Positions 54,522 to 62,508 of a DNA stretch of 64,000 nucleotides are shown here, in pieces. Location of the stretch: assembly GCA_018818065.1 (NCBI GenBank), contig JAHISV010000005.1:478527-542526 (forward strand), in the 5' to 3' direction. The stretch's first letter is position 1. Every line of letters starts with the position of its first letter. Below the pieces are notes generated by a model. The model did no database searches and was not told where the DNA came from. It saw only the letters and a program-made list of their open reading frames with translations. Source of the stretch: Bacteroidota bacterium. Its GTDB lineage: Bacteria; Bacteroidota; Ignavibacteria; Ignavibacteriales; Melioribacteraceae. A program made the position numbers and the translations under genes.

Positions 54522-55898
54522 CTAAACAGTTCGTGAATATCTTCCAGCGTCTTCTTTTCTTTCTATATAACCGTCAAAAGACATTGCAATATTCCTAACT
54601 AGCAATCTGCCCATTTCAGTTATTTTTATCGTACCGTTTTCAATACTTAACAAATCATCATCCATAAATACTTTTAAGGACTCAAGTCCATGAGCAAAAT
54701 ATGTAGTGAAATTAATTTGATACTTTTCTTCTATTGTTTTCATGTTAAGTTCAAAGTCGCACATCAAGGTCATAATAACATCTTTACGCAGAATATCGTC
54801 ATCAGTTAAAGTATACCCTTTCATAATGGGCAGTTCGCCATTATCAAGCATCTCGTAATACTCTTTTTCATTCTTTTGGTTTTGGCTGTAAATACGACCA
54901 AGTTGACCAATACTTGTTATTCCCATTCCATAAAGGTCAGTCCCGGCATTTGTACTGTAGCCCTGAAAGTTTCTGTATAGCCTTTTTTCTTTTAGAGCAA
55001 TTGAAAGTTCATCTTCCGGTTTCGCAAAATGATCCATTCCAATAAAAGTATAGCCTGCACCTGTCAGTTTTTCTATAGTCATTTTCAGGATATGCAGCTT
55101 TTCTTCAGGTTGAGGCAAATCCTCTTCTTTTATAAGCGACATATGTTTTTTCATCCACGGCACGTGAGCGTAATTAAAAACAGCAATCCTGTCGGGAGAA
55201 ATATCAATTATGGCATCCACAGATTTTTCAAAAGTATCGGCAGTCTGAAAGGGAAGACCATAAATAAGATCGAGATTTATACTCTCGAATTTAAGCTCTC
55301 GTACCCAGTCAACAACTTGCCTTGTCATATCCTCGGGTTGAATTCGATTAACAGCTTTCTGCACCTTTTCATTAAAATCCTGAACACCCATGCTTATTCT
55401 GTTAAAACCACCTTCACGCAGTGCAACGAGATGATCCCTGGTAAGTTCCCGAGGGTCAATTTCGCAGCCATTCTCAGAATCATCTCTAAAATTAAAGTTA
55501 GTTTTAATGTAAGAAACAAGATCACTTATTTCAGATGGCGTAAGATGAGTGGGTGTTCCGCCGCCCCAGTGAAGTTGGGCTACCTTTCTATCCGGTGCGA
55601 TATATGTCCGTACAAGGTCAATTTCTTTTTTTAGATAATCAATATACTTGGCAACACGATCTCTATTACGGGTAACAATCATATTACATCCGCAGAAATA
55701 GCATAGTGTGTCACAGAAGGGAAGATGATAGTAAAGAGACAAGTCCGGCATCTCTTTATTACTGTTTGTGGCTATCACTTCAACCAGAAATTTATCTTTT
55801 GTAAACTCCTCGGTAAAATGAGGAGCCGTAGGATAGCTTGTATATCTGGGACCTGGCTTATCGTACTTTTTAATTAAATCTATATCGATTGAAAACAT
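54522..55898 (-). CDS. hemN: Oxygen-independent coproporphyrinogen III oxidase
   Basis: A 458-residue radical-SAM enzyme. The 4Fe-4S motif is Cys62-x3-Cys66-x2-Cys69-x-Cys71 in YYHLPFCDTLCYFCGC, including the fourth Cys typical of true HemN, with the start KYDKPGPRYTSYPTAPHF. QLHWGGGTPTHL, GCEIDPRELT and SMGVQDFNEKVQKAVNR are further landmarks, and the C-terminal HemN domain is present. It works without oxygen, indicating haem synthesis under anoxia. Operon position: between hemE and hemH. Confidence 0.98.
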   Translation of the reverse strand: MFSIDIDLIKKYDKPGPRYTSYPTAPHFTEEFTKDKFLVEVIATNSNKEMPDLSLYYHLPFCDTLCYFCGCNMIVTRNRDRVAKYIDYLKKEIDLVRTYIAPDRKVAQLHWGGGTPTHLTPSEISDLVSYIKTNFNFRDDSENGCEIDPRELTRDHLVALREGGFNRISMGVQDFNEKVQKAVNRIQPEDMTRQVVDWVRELKFESINLDLIYGLPFQTADTFEKSVDAIIDISPDRIAVFNYAHVPWMKKHMSLIKEEDLPQPEEKLHILKMTIEKLTGAGYTFIGMDHFAKPEDELSIALKEKRLYRNFQGYSTNAGTDLYGMGITSIGQLGRIYSQNQKNEKEYYEMLDNGELPIMKGYTLTDDDILRKDVIMTLMCDFELNMKTIEEKYQINFTTYFAHGLESLKVFMDDDLLSIENGTIKITEMGRLLVRNIAMSFDGYIERKEDAGRYSRTV

Positions 55899-55910
55899 TA
55901 AGTATGCCTT

Positions 55911-56960
55911 TTATTTATGATAAACAACACTCTCTTCTTTTACGAATTGCACAAGAGCTTTTGCATGATCCGGTTTAATATCAGGTAAAATACCATGTCC
56001 TAAATTGAATATATGCCCGCTCCCTTCGCCGAAGGATTTTAATACTGATTGAACTTCTGTTTTAATTCTAACCTTACTTCCATATAAAATTGTTGGATCC
56101 ATATTCCCCTGTAGAGCAACTTTATGTCCAACTTGTTCTCTCATTTTGCCAAGATCCATCGTCCAGTCTAATCCTAAAACGTTGGCTCCGCAATCCGCCA
56201 TTTTATCGATACTATGGTGAACACCCTTAGCAAACATAATCACAGGAATATTCTCTTTATTTAGCTTGCTGATGATTTTTGTCATATAGTCCAGAGAAAA
56301 CTCATTAAAGTCAGAAGGAGTTAAAATGCCACCCCAGGTATCAAAAATCTGAACAGCGTTAACGCCGGATTCAATTTTCGCGTTTAAATAATCTGCAACT
56401 GTATCTGCAATCTTGTCAAGTAGCTGATGTGCCAGTTTTGGATTGTTGTAAATTAATTCTTTTACGCGCGCAAAAGTTTTACTACCACTCCCCTCGACCA
56501 TGTATGTTAATAATGTCCAGGGCGAGCCGGAGAAACCAATAAGAGGAACCCTGCCATCTAGTTCATCTTTAGTAACTTTTATAGAATCCATTACATACTT
56601 TAATTCGACAAAAGGATCGATGGTTTTAAGTTTTTTGAAATCATCTTCGTTTCTGATTGGTTCCGGGAAAATAGGTCCGCGTCCTTCATGCATTTCGAGG
56701 TGCATACCCATTGCTTCGGGTATAACGAGAATATCCGAGAAAAGAATGGCTGCGTCTGTCTTAATTATATCAATTGGTTGCAAAGTAACCTCAGCAACTA
56801 GGTCGGGTGTTTTACACATAGTTAAGAAATCTGACTTTGCTCTAACGGCTCTATATTCAGGCAGGTATCTACCCGCTTGTCTCATAATCCAGATAGGTGT
56901 TCTTTCAATCGGTTCTCTTTTACACGCTCTTAGGAATAAATCATTCTGTAATCTTGTCAC
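55911..56960 (-). CDS. hemE: Uroporphyrinogen decarboxylase
   Basis: A 349-residue enzyme that removes four carboxyls from uroporphyrinogen III. Signature RTPIWIMRQAGRYLPEYR sits near the N-terminus; FSDILVIPEAMGMHLEM and GFSGSPWTLLTYMVEGSGSK follow. I choose the GTG at 56960: GGAG lies 7 bases upstream and the resulting MTRLQNDLFLRA matches the usual HemE start; the TTG two codons earlier is too close to that site. Operon gap to hemN is 12 bases. Confidence 0.97.
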   Translation of the reverse strand: MTRLQNDLFLRACKREPIERTPIWIMRQAGRYLPEYRAVRAKSDFLTMCKTPDLVAEVTLQPIDIIKTDAAILFSDILVIPEAMGMHLEMHEGRGPIFPEPIRNEDDFKKLKTIDPFVELKYVMDSIKVTKDELDGRVPLIGFSGSPWTLLTYMVEGSGSKTFARVKELIYNNPKLAHQLLDKIADTVADYLNAKIESGVNAVQIFDTWGGILTPSDFNEFSLDYMTKIISKLNKENIPVIMFAKGVHHSIDKMADCGANVLGLDWTMDLGKMREQVGHKVALQGNMDPTILYGSKVRIKTEVQSVLKSFGEGSGHIFNLGHGILPDIKPDHAKALVQFVKEESVVYHK

Positions 56961-56981
56961 AATCAATCTCCAAATATATCT

Positions 56982-57755
56982 TTATTTATAATAACGAATA
57001 ATCTCATCTAGAAGAGTATTCATGGTTGATTTTGCAGGTGTAATGCTAACCTTAGCACCTGTCATTTCAATCGCTTCTTTTGTTGTGCTGCCAATGGCGG
57101 CAATATCACTTCCTTTAAAATACGATTTAGGTGTTTTAACGTCTGCCAGTTTAAGGAAGTTGTTATAAGTTGAAGGACTGGTGAAAATAAAAAGATTTGG
57201 TTTAGAATCTTTTATTTCCTTAAGCTCCTCACTTACTTTCTCAATCTTTGTAGGAACGGTGTCGTAAACCGAAATAGGAAATATTCTTGCCTTTCGTTTT
57301 TGTAAACCTTCTCGTAATTCTTTCCGCGCAATATTGGAAGTAGGAATTAAGATGTTTTTATTTTCCAAATCGAATTTGGAAAATAATTTCAGAATACCCT
57401 TGGCACTGAAATTCTCGGGAACAAGTCCAACTTTAATTCCAAGTTGCTCACATGTAAACTTGGTTTTGGATCCCACGGCAATAACTTTTACCTTCTTTAG
57501 CACGCCGGCATGTTCACTGTTTTTAGTCAGGTCGACAAATATTTTAACAGCATTTGATGAAGAGAAAATAACAAAATCAAATGTTGCCGAAAGTAATAAT
57601 TCGTGCAACTTGGAAGGATCCTGAATCGGGACAATTTTGATGCAAGGGAAATAGATTACTTTTGCACCATGACTATGAAGCCATTTACCTGATTCTTTAC
57701 TTTGTTCTTTTGTACGAGTAAGAACAATTTTTTTATCCTTCAGTATCTTTTTCAT
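56982..57755 (-). CDS. hemD: Uroporphyrinogen-III synthase
   Basis: A 257-residue two-lobed HemD that closes hydroxymethylbilane to uroporphyrinogen III with D-ring inversion. Weakly conserved as usual for the family; visible landmarks are LTRTKEQSKESGKWL, DFVIFSSSNAVKIF, VGSKTKFTCEQLG, LFIFTSPSTYNNFL and IAAIGSTTKEAIEMTG. Position between hemC and hemE confirms it. Gap to hemC is 7 bases. Confidence 0.93.
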   Translation of the reverse strand: MKKILKDKKIVLTRTKEQSKESGKWLHSHGAKVIYFPCIKIVPIQDPSKLHELLLSATFDFVIFSSSNAVKIFVDLTKNSEHAGVLKKVKVIAVGSKTKFTCEQLGIKVGLVPENFSAKGILKLFSKFDLENKNILIPTSNIARKELREGLQKRKARIFPISVYDTVPTKIEKVSEELKEIKDSKPNLFIFTSPSTYNNFLKLADVKTPKSYFKGSDIAAIGSTTKEAIEMTGAKVSITPAKSTMNTLLDEIIRYYK

Positions 57756-57762
57756 ATGAGAC

Positions 57763-58701
57763 CTATTTAGGTGTGTTATAAATTTCTTTTAAAACTTTTC
57801 TGGCCCCGGCTTTCAACAATTCCTTCGCCAGTTCTTTCCCAAGTTTTTCAGGATCAGTTTTAGAACCACGGGCTTTTTTACGGAAAGTTATTGTCCCATC
57901 CAGTGATGCCACCATGCCTTCTAAGAACAAACCCTTTGGAGTAGCTTCAGCGTGAGCGCCTATTGGCACCTGACATCCACCCTGAAGTGTTTTCAGGAAT
58001 TCTCTTTCGGCACGAACAGCAGCAAATGTATTCTCATCATTGAGCACTTTAATTATCTTTGCAGCAAAAGTATTTTCACTGCTTATTTCTATCCCTAAGG
58101 CACCTTGTCCTACTGCAGGGAGAAATACTTCCTGGGGAAGAATTGAAGAAATGTGCTTCTTCAGTTTCAAACGCTCAACACCTGCACGCGCTAAAATGAT
58201 TGCATCCCACTTTGAATTTAAGAACTTTTCAATTCTTGTTGGTACGTTTCCACGCAGGTCAACAACCTTAATGTCAGGTCTGTAATGGAGCAATTGTGCC
58301 TGTCTACGAAGAGAACCTGTAGCAACTGTAGCTCCTATTTTTAAGCTGTCTAGAGTGGCTTTCTTTTCTCTGGCTATAAGAACATCATCAACCGCATGTC
58401 TTTTTGTAACAGCGGCCAGCACTAAGCCCTTCGGTATTTTAGTTTCAAGATCCTTTAGGCTATGTACAGCAATATCAATAGTTCCTTCGAGTAATTCATT
58501 CTCCAATTCTTTTGTGAAGAGTGATTTATCCCCGATTTTTGATAATGCAACATCTACAATTTTGTCGCCTTTGGTCTTAATAAGCTTAAGCTCAACCTTA
58601 ACGTCTTTATGATTTTTTTCAATTTCCTTTTTTATGAACTTTGCCTGCCAAAGGGCAAGATCACTGCCTCGTGTTCCAATAGTTAATACTTTCTTTTCCA
58701 T
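57763..58701 (-). CDS. hemC: Hydroxymethylbilane synthase
   Basis: A 312-residue enzyme that polymerises four porphobilinogens. The dipyrromethane cofactor attaches to Cys243 in LQGGCQVPIGAHAE. TIGTRGSDLALWQAKF, VHSLKDLETKIP, TGSLRRQAQL and DLRGNVPTRIEK are all present. Length is normal. AAAGGTAA precedes the ATG; the hemA stop is 14 bases upstream. Confidence 0.98.
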   Translation of the reverse strand: MEKKVLTIGTRGSDLALWQAKFIKKEIEKNHKDVKVELKLIKTKGDKIVDVALSKIGDKSLFTKELENELLEGTIDIAVHSLKDLETKIPKGLVLAAVTKRHAVDDVLIAREKKATLDSLKIGATVATGSLRRQAQLLHYRPDIKVVDLRGNVPTRIEKFLNSKWDAIILARAGVERLKLKKHISSILPQEVFLPAVGQGALGIEISSENTFAAKIIKVLNDENTFAAVRAEREFLKTLQGGCQVPIGAHAEATPKGLFLEGMVASLDGTITFRKKARGSKTDPEKLGKELAKELLKAGARKVLKEIYNTPK

Positions 58702-58715
58702 CGATTACCTTTATT

Positions 58716-59987
58716 TTATTCGTCTTCACTTTTTAGGGAAAATAATTCTTTGAGAACTACTACATGATTTTTCAGAACTTGTTCATCAGATTTACCATTT
58801 GCCAGTTCTCTTAACTTTATTGTTGGGTTATGAAGAATTCTGCCCATTAATCTTCTGCTCATATCTTCCAGCTTCATATAATCTTCATCTGAAACTTTAT
58901 TCCGAATCTTGCCCAGTTCGTCCTGTCTGATTTCTTCAAAGAAATCACGAAAAGCTTTTATAGTTGGAACTACTCCAAGAGCGTTATACCAGCTAAACAG
59001 ATTTGCCATCTCTTCAATAATTATTTTATCAACTTTTGGTATTTCATCTTTTCTGGCTTTCAGGTTTTGTTCAACTATTATTTGTAAAGAATCCATATCG
59101 TGATAAAATACATTGTCAAATTTTCTTACGGCAGGATCAATATCGCGCGGGATAGCGATGTCCATCATAACTGTGGGCATTCCTTTCCTGCGTTTCTGCA
59201 TCTCTTTAACATGCTCGGTTGTAATAAGAAAATTCTCAGAAGAAGTTGCGCTGATAATAATGTCAAACTCATGCAAGTGATGATGGAATGTTTCAAACGG
59301 GATTATTTCGCCATCAATTTTTTTCGCAAGGGCTTCTGCCTTTGAAAGTGTGCGGTTGGAAATAACTATATTTGTAACCCCTTTATCGCGTAAATGTATT
59401 GCTGCAAGTTCACCGGTCTCACCGGCACCAATAACCAGGGCCGTCTTTTTATCAAGATAGGCAAGGATTTTCTCAACAACCTGAACTGCGGCATAACTTA
59501 CAGAAATTGCGCCTTCTCCAATCCGGGTCTCTTTTATAGCACGTTTGCCAACTTTACTTGCAGTATCAAATATTCTGCGGAGCACGCTACTGGCAAAATT
59601 GAGGTTTTCCGAATACTCAAAAGCATCTTTAACCTGACCAAGAATCTGGCTGTCACCAACAATAAGTGAATCTATTCCGCCCGCTACATTAAAAAGATGC
59701 TTAATTGCACTACAGGAAAAAAAATATTCAAAATGATGATTCTCAACATTTTCAATTGGTTTGAATTTTAGAAGATAGTCACGTATATCCTCGGCTCTGG
59801 TTCTTAAATCGCGAGGGAATCCAAATATTTCAGTTCTGTTACAAGTAGATATAACAACGCCTTCGCCTAATAAATCCCGTCTTATGGAAGGGATAAACTG
59901 GTCTATCTCTTCATTGTTAAGATGTAGCGCCTCCCGCAATTCAATGGGAGCTGTATTATGGTTTATAGAAATACCAAATATATTCAT
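58716..59987 (-). CDS. hemA: Glutamyl-tRNA reductase
   Basis: A 423-residue NADPH enzyme that reduces glutamyl-tRNA to glutamate-1-semialdehyde, the first committed step of the C5 pathway. The catalytic Cys49 lies in VISTCNRTEIFGF; GGIDSLIVGDSQILGQVK and the NADPH site VIGAGETGELAAIHL follow, and the C-terminal dimerisation domain is complete (RLMGRILHNPTIKLRE). The hemX-like gene lies 16 bases upstream, an order known from Bacillus. HemL at 20566 takes its product. Confidence 0.98.
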   Translation of the reverse strand: MNIFGISINHNTAPIELREALHLNNEEIDQFIPSIRRDLLGEGVVISTCNRTEIFGFPRDLRTRAEDIRDYLLKFKPIENVENHHFEYFFSCSAIKHLFNVAGGIDSLIVGDSQILGQVKDAFEYSENLNFASSVLRRIFDTASKVGKRAIKETRIGEGAISVSYAAVQVVEKILAYLDKKTALVIGAGETGELAAIHLRDKGVTNIVISNRTLSKAEALAKKIDGEIIPFETFHHHLHEFDIIISATSSENFLITTEHVKEMQKRRKGMPTVMMDIAIPRDIDPAVRKFDNVFYHDMDSLQIIVEQNLKARKDEIPKVDKIIIEEMANLFSWYNALGVVPTIKAFRDFFEEIRQDELGKIRNKVSDEDYMKLEDMSRRLMGRILHNPTIKLRELANGKSDEQVLKNHVVVLKELFSLKSEDE

Positions 59988-60003
59988 AACTGTTTTTGCT
60001 TAA

Positions 60004-60828
60004 TCAATAGAATGTATGAAAACTCGATTCAAATATTTTTGTTATTAGCAGGGATATCAGAGCCAGGGAGAATCCGGTTAGTGAAAATATTATAAACTTT
60101 TTGCCATACCATTTTGCATAAATTTTAAATATGATTCCTGTTCCATAAACCAGCCAGATAGTGGCAGTTGCCAATAATTTTGGGTCGAGATAACTATAAT
60201 CAGGAAAAGCTGATGGTAACCAGATAACACCAATCTTAATGGCTATTGTAAGTAAAACAAATCCAATAACTGCGGAATAAAAGGATAATTTTTCCAGAAT
60301 CTCTAAACTTGGAAGCCTTTTAAATAATAGCCCAAATTTATTGAGTTTGATATCTTTGTAAAGTTTCAGAAATAAAAGCCCATGCACTGCAGAAATAGTG
60401 AGTCCGGCATAACCGAGGATAGCGCTGATCACATGAATTCCAAGGAGTCGGCTCCTGAGTATTTCTTTAACTTCATAATTATCAACAATGTAAATTGAAG
60501 AAATTGCCTGGAAAATTAATGAGAAAATTATAATATAATAACCGGTCCACCTTATATCAGTAAGCAGTTCAAGAATGAAATAGGAGAAAACAAGGGCAAA
60601 AGCCAAAACGGAATAAATTTCAAATTTTGATGTGATCGGTGGATGATTAAATTCAATGGTTCGGAATACGAGATAAAGCACGTGAATAATCAAAGTAATA
60701 AACAAAAATATACGCTTTGAATTTGTTAAAACTCGCTTTTCTTTCATGAAATCGTACAAATAAACCGAAAAAGCCACTAAATAAAGAAAAGGCAGAATTA
60801 CATTTAATGTGTGAATTGTCTGAAGCAT
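60004..60828 (-). CDS. hemX: CcsA/HemX-like cytochrome c assembly membrane protein
   Basis: A 274-residue protein with about eight membrane helices. It follows the cytochrome c assembly family: PPITSKFEIYSVLAF, LLGIHVISAILGYAGLTI (a conserved His) and YLDPKLLATATIWLVYG, the place of the WWD-type segment, although its Trp residues are largely missing. That lack points to HemX rather than a true haem exporter CcsA. In Bacillus, HemX lies before hemA and lowers its abundance. It is the first clear gene of the haem operon; 140 bases separate it from the TPR gene upstream. Confidence 0.8.
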   Translation of the reverse strand: MLQTIHTLNVILPFLYLVAFSVYLYDFMKEKRVLTNSKRIFLFITLIIHVLYLVFRTIEFNHPPITSKFEIYSVLAFALVFSYFILELLTDIRWTGYYIIIFSLIFQAISSIYIVDNYEVKEILRSRLLGIHVISAILGYAGLTISAVHGLLFLKLYKDIKLNKFGLLFKRLPSLEILEKLSFYSAVIGFVLLTIAIKIGVIWLPSAFPDYSYLDPKLLATATIWLVYGTGIIFKIYAKWYGKKFIIFSLTGFSLALISLLITKIFESSFHTFY

Positions 60829-60968
60829 ATAATTCCCTGTTACTGCAATGGTTTACAAAGAAAAACATTCAAAGAACCAACTACGGTTTGAACACTTTTG
60901 AATATTTGTCACCGTAAAATAACAAAGAAAATACAAAAAAAAAGACTTGTTAGTTCAATTCTCGAAGA

Positions 60969-61421
60969 TTAGTTGGCATGTGTATTATGTTTCTCAATAT
61001 AGGCATTAATGAGGGAGATGGATGATTTTACTAATGAAAGATTAGGATTAATTTCTAAAGCTTTTTCCAAATACATTTTTGATTTTTCAGGATTGCAAAA
61101 AAGCCATAATATCCCAAACATTAAGAATTCTTTTAATGAAGTCAGAGTTTCTACATGGTCATCTTCTTTTACAACTAACTCCGGGCAGGGACAATCATCC
61201 GAAACAACATCGGTATTAATGATAAACTCAATATCCTCAGAAATTAGATTATGGAAGGTTTTTAGAGCGGCGTCAATATTCCCAACCTGTGTATAACAGA
61301 TAATCAGTTTCTTCATAGCAACTTTATTCCCAGGATCCTGAGCAACAACATCCTCAAGTTCAGCCATGGCAAGGGAATATTTTCTGCCTAAAAAATATTG
61401 ATTACCTAACATTTCACTCAT
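60969..61421 (-). CDS. Tetratricopeptide-repeat protein
   Basis: A 150-residue protein with TPR-like helices: ALAMAELEDVVAQDPGN-like at about 15-33, NIDAALKTFHNLI at about 48-60, and PEKSKMYLEKALEINPN at about 110-126. Between them, SDDCPCPELVVKEDD has a Cys-Pro-Cys-Pro motif. No signal peptide, so probably cytosolic. It lies upstream of hemX on the same strand and might be the first operon gene. Function unknown. The ribosome site is weak. Confidence 0.7.
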   Translation of the reverse strand: MSEMLGNQYFLGRKYSLAMAELEDVVAQDPGNKVAMKKLIICYTQVGNIDAALKTFHNLISEDIEFIINTDVVSDDCPCPELVVKEDDHVETLTSLKEFLMFGILWLFCNPEKSKMYLEKALEINPNLSLVKSSISLINAYIEKHNTHAN

Positions 61422-61468
61422 TCTAACCGACCTGTATCTTTTATAAATATAAAATAATAAATGAAATT

Positions 61469-61498
61469 GAAAGCCCCAAAGATTAATTTGGGGCTTTC
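61469..61498 (-). terminator. Terminator after the rhodanese gene
   Basis: A perfect 12-bp stem, GAAAGCCCCAAA against TTTGGGGCTTTC, with 6-base loop. On the minus strand it follows the rhodanese stop and is trailed by a T-rich stretch (AATTTCATTT). Confidence 0.85.
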
Positions 61499-61505
61499 GA
61501 AATAA

Positions 61506-62477
61506 TTATTGAACGAATGGATATTGTTTACAGAATGTATCAACCCATTTGCTTGATGGCATCATATCATAAGCCATAGCGTTAACGCCAAATTTTAGTG
61601 TTTTAGCATCATAGCCTAACATTTTTAAGTAGGCAGCTACGTGTGCTGACGTTTGACCTGTATAACAGTAAACAACAATAGTTTTGTCAGTAGGAAGCGT
61701 TTTAAGAGCTGTTGCTAGTTTAAGATCAGAGCCTGGTGTATACTGCATTGCGCCATCAATATGACCTAAATTATAGTGATCAGCAGACCAATAGTTTACG
61801 ATGTAGTAGTTGCTAAGATTTCCATAAACTGTGTTATGATCGACAGCTGATGCGCCAAAACCTTCTGCTAAAACTGCTGCTGCTCTTGAAGCCAAGATAG
61901 CATCACCGGTTTCTTCGCCAGTAGCCAATGTTGGAAGTTCGCCAACTGGACCTTTTGGAGTTGATGTTGTAACAAATTGCGCTAAACGAGGATTACCAAT
62001 GCTAGGTGACCAGCTATTTGCACAGCTTGAGTTCCATGAAGACATTCCAAATTTCAATGATTTTACATTGTCATGTCCCAATAATCTTAGTATTGAAGTG
62101 CCAAAAGAAGCTGTTTGACCTGAATAACAAGCTATTACGATAGTGGTATAGTTGGTTGTTAATCCTTCAATATGAGTGATTAAGTTGCCGGCTGAAACGT
62201 TAACGGCACCTTGGATGTGGCCATTTGCGAAATCAGCTTCTGCACGTATATCAATAACATACTGACTTGCACCTGTTAACATGTTTTGGTAAACATCATC
62301 AGCAGAAATTAATGCTGGAGCTGAAGTGTTGATAAAGTCGCCATTAGCTTCAAGATATTCTGCTAAAACCTGAGCTTCATTTACAACAACAGGTGTTGTT
62401 CCACCGTCGTCGCTTGAGCAGTTAATTGCTAAAAACATTATTGGTACAATAAGTAAATAAGTGAATAGGTTTTTCAT
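61506..62477 (-). CDS. Tandem-rhodanese lipoprotein
   Basis: A 323-residue exported lipoprotein (AINC20 lipobox). Two rhodanese domains: the first (about 55-150) has VIDIRAEADFANGHIQGA and active loop CYSGQTA (Cys117); the second (about 215-310) has active loop CYTGQTS (Cys271), but the usual DxR is replaced by NYW in YIVNYWSADHYNLGHIDGA. Both cysteines could carry a persulphide. It lies 31 bases after the multihaem cytochrome gene, and GGAGAG stands before the ATG, so the two are one operon. Handling of sulphane sulphur outside the inner membrane, coupled to the cytochrome, is an inference. Confidence 0.88.
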   Translation of the reverse strand: MKNLFTYLLIVPIMFLAINCSSDDGGTTPVVVNEAQVLAEYLEANGDFINTSAPALISADDVYQNMLTGASQYVIDIRAEADFANGHIQGAVNVSAGNLITHIEGLTTNYTTIVIACYSGQTASFGTSILRLLGHDNVKSLKFGMSSWNSSCANSWSPSIGNPRLAQFVTTSTPKGPVGELPTLATGEETGDAILASRAAAVLAEGFGASAVDHNTVYGNLSNYYIVNYWSADHYNLGHIDGAMQYTPGSDLKLATALKTLPTDKTIVVYCYTGQTSAHVAAYLKMLGYDAKTLKFGVNAMAYDMMPSSKWVDTFCKQYPFVQ

Positions 62478-62508
62478 TACAACTCTCCTTTAATTGAGTA
62501 TATGGTTT

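Noticed and set aside
55029..55634. 201-codon plus-strand frame opposite hemN
   Set aside because: Long but antisense to a clear radical-SAM gene; no domain is recognisable.
56961..56966. TTG start of hemE at 56966
   Set aside because: It lies too close to GGAG, while the GTG at 56960 is well spaced and gives the usual HemE N-terminus.
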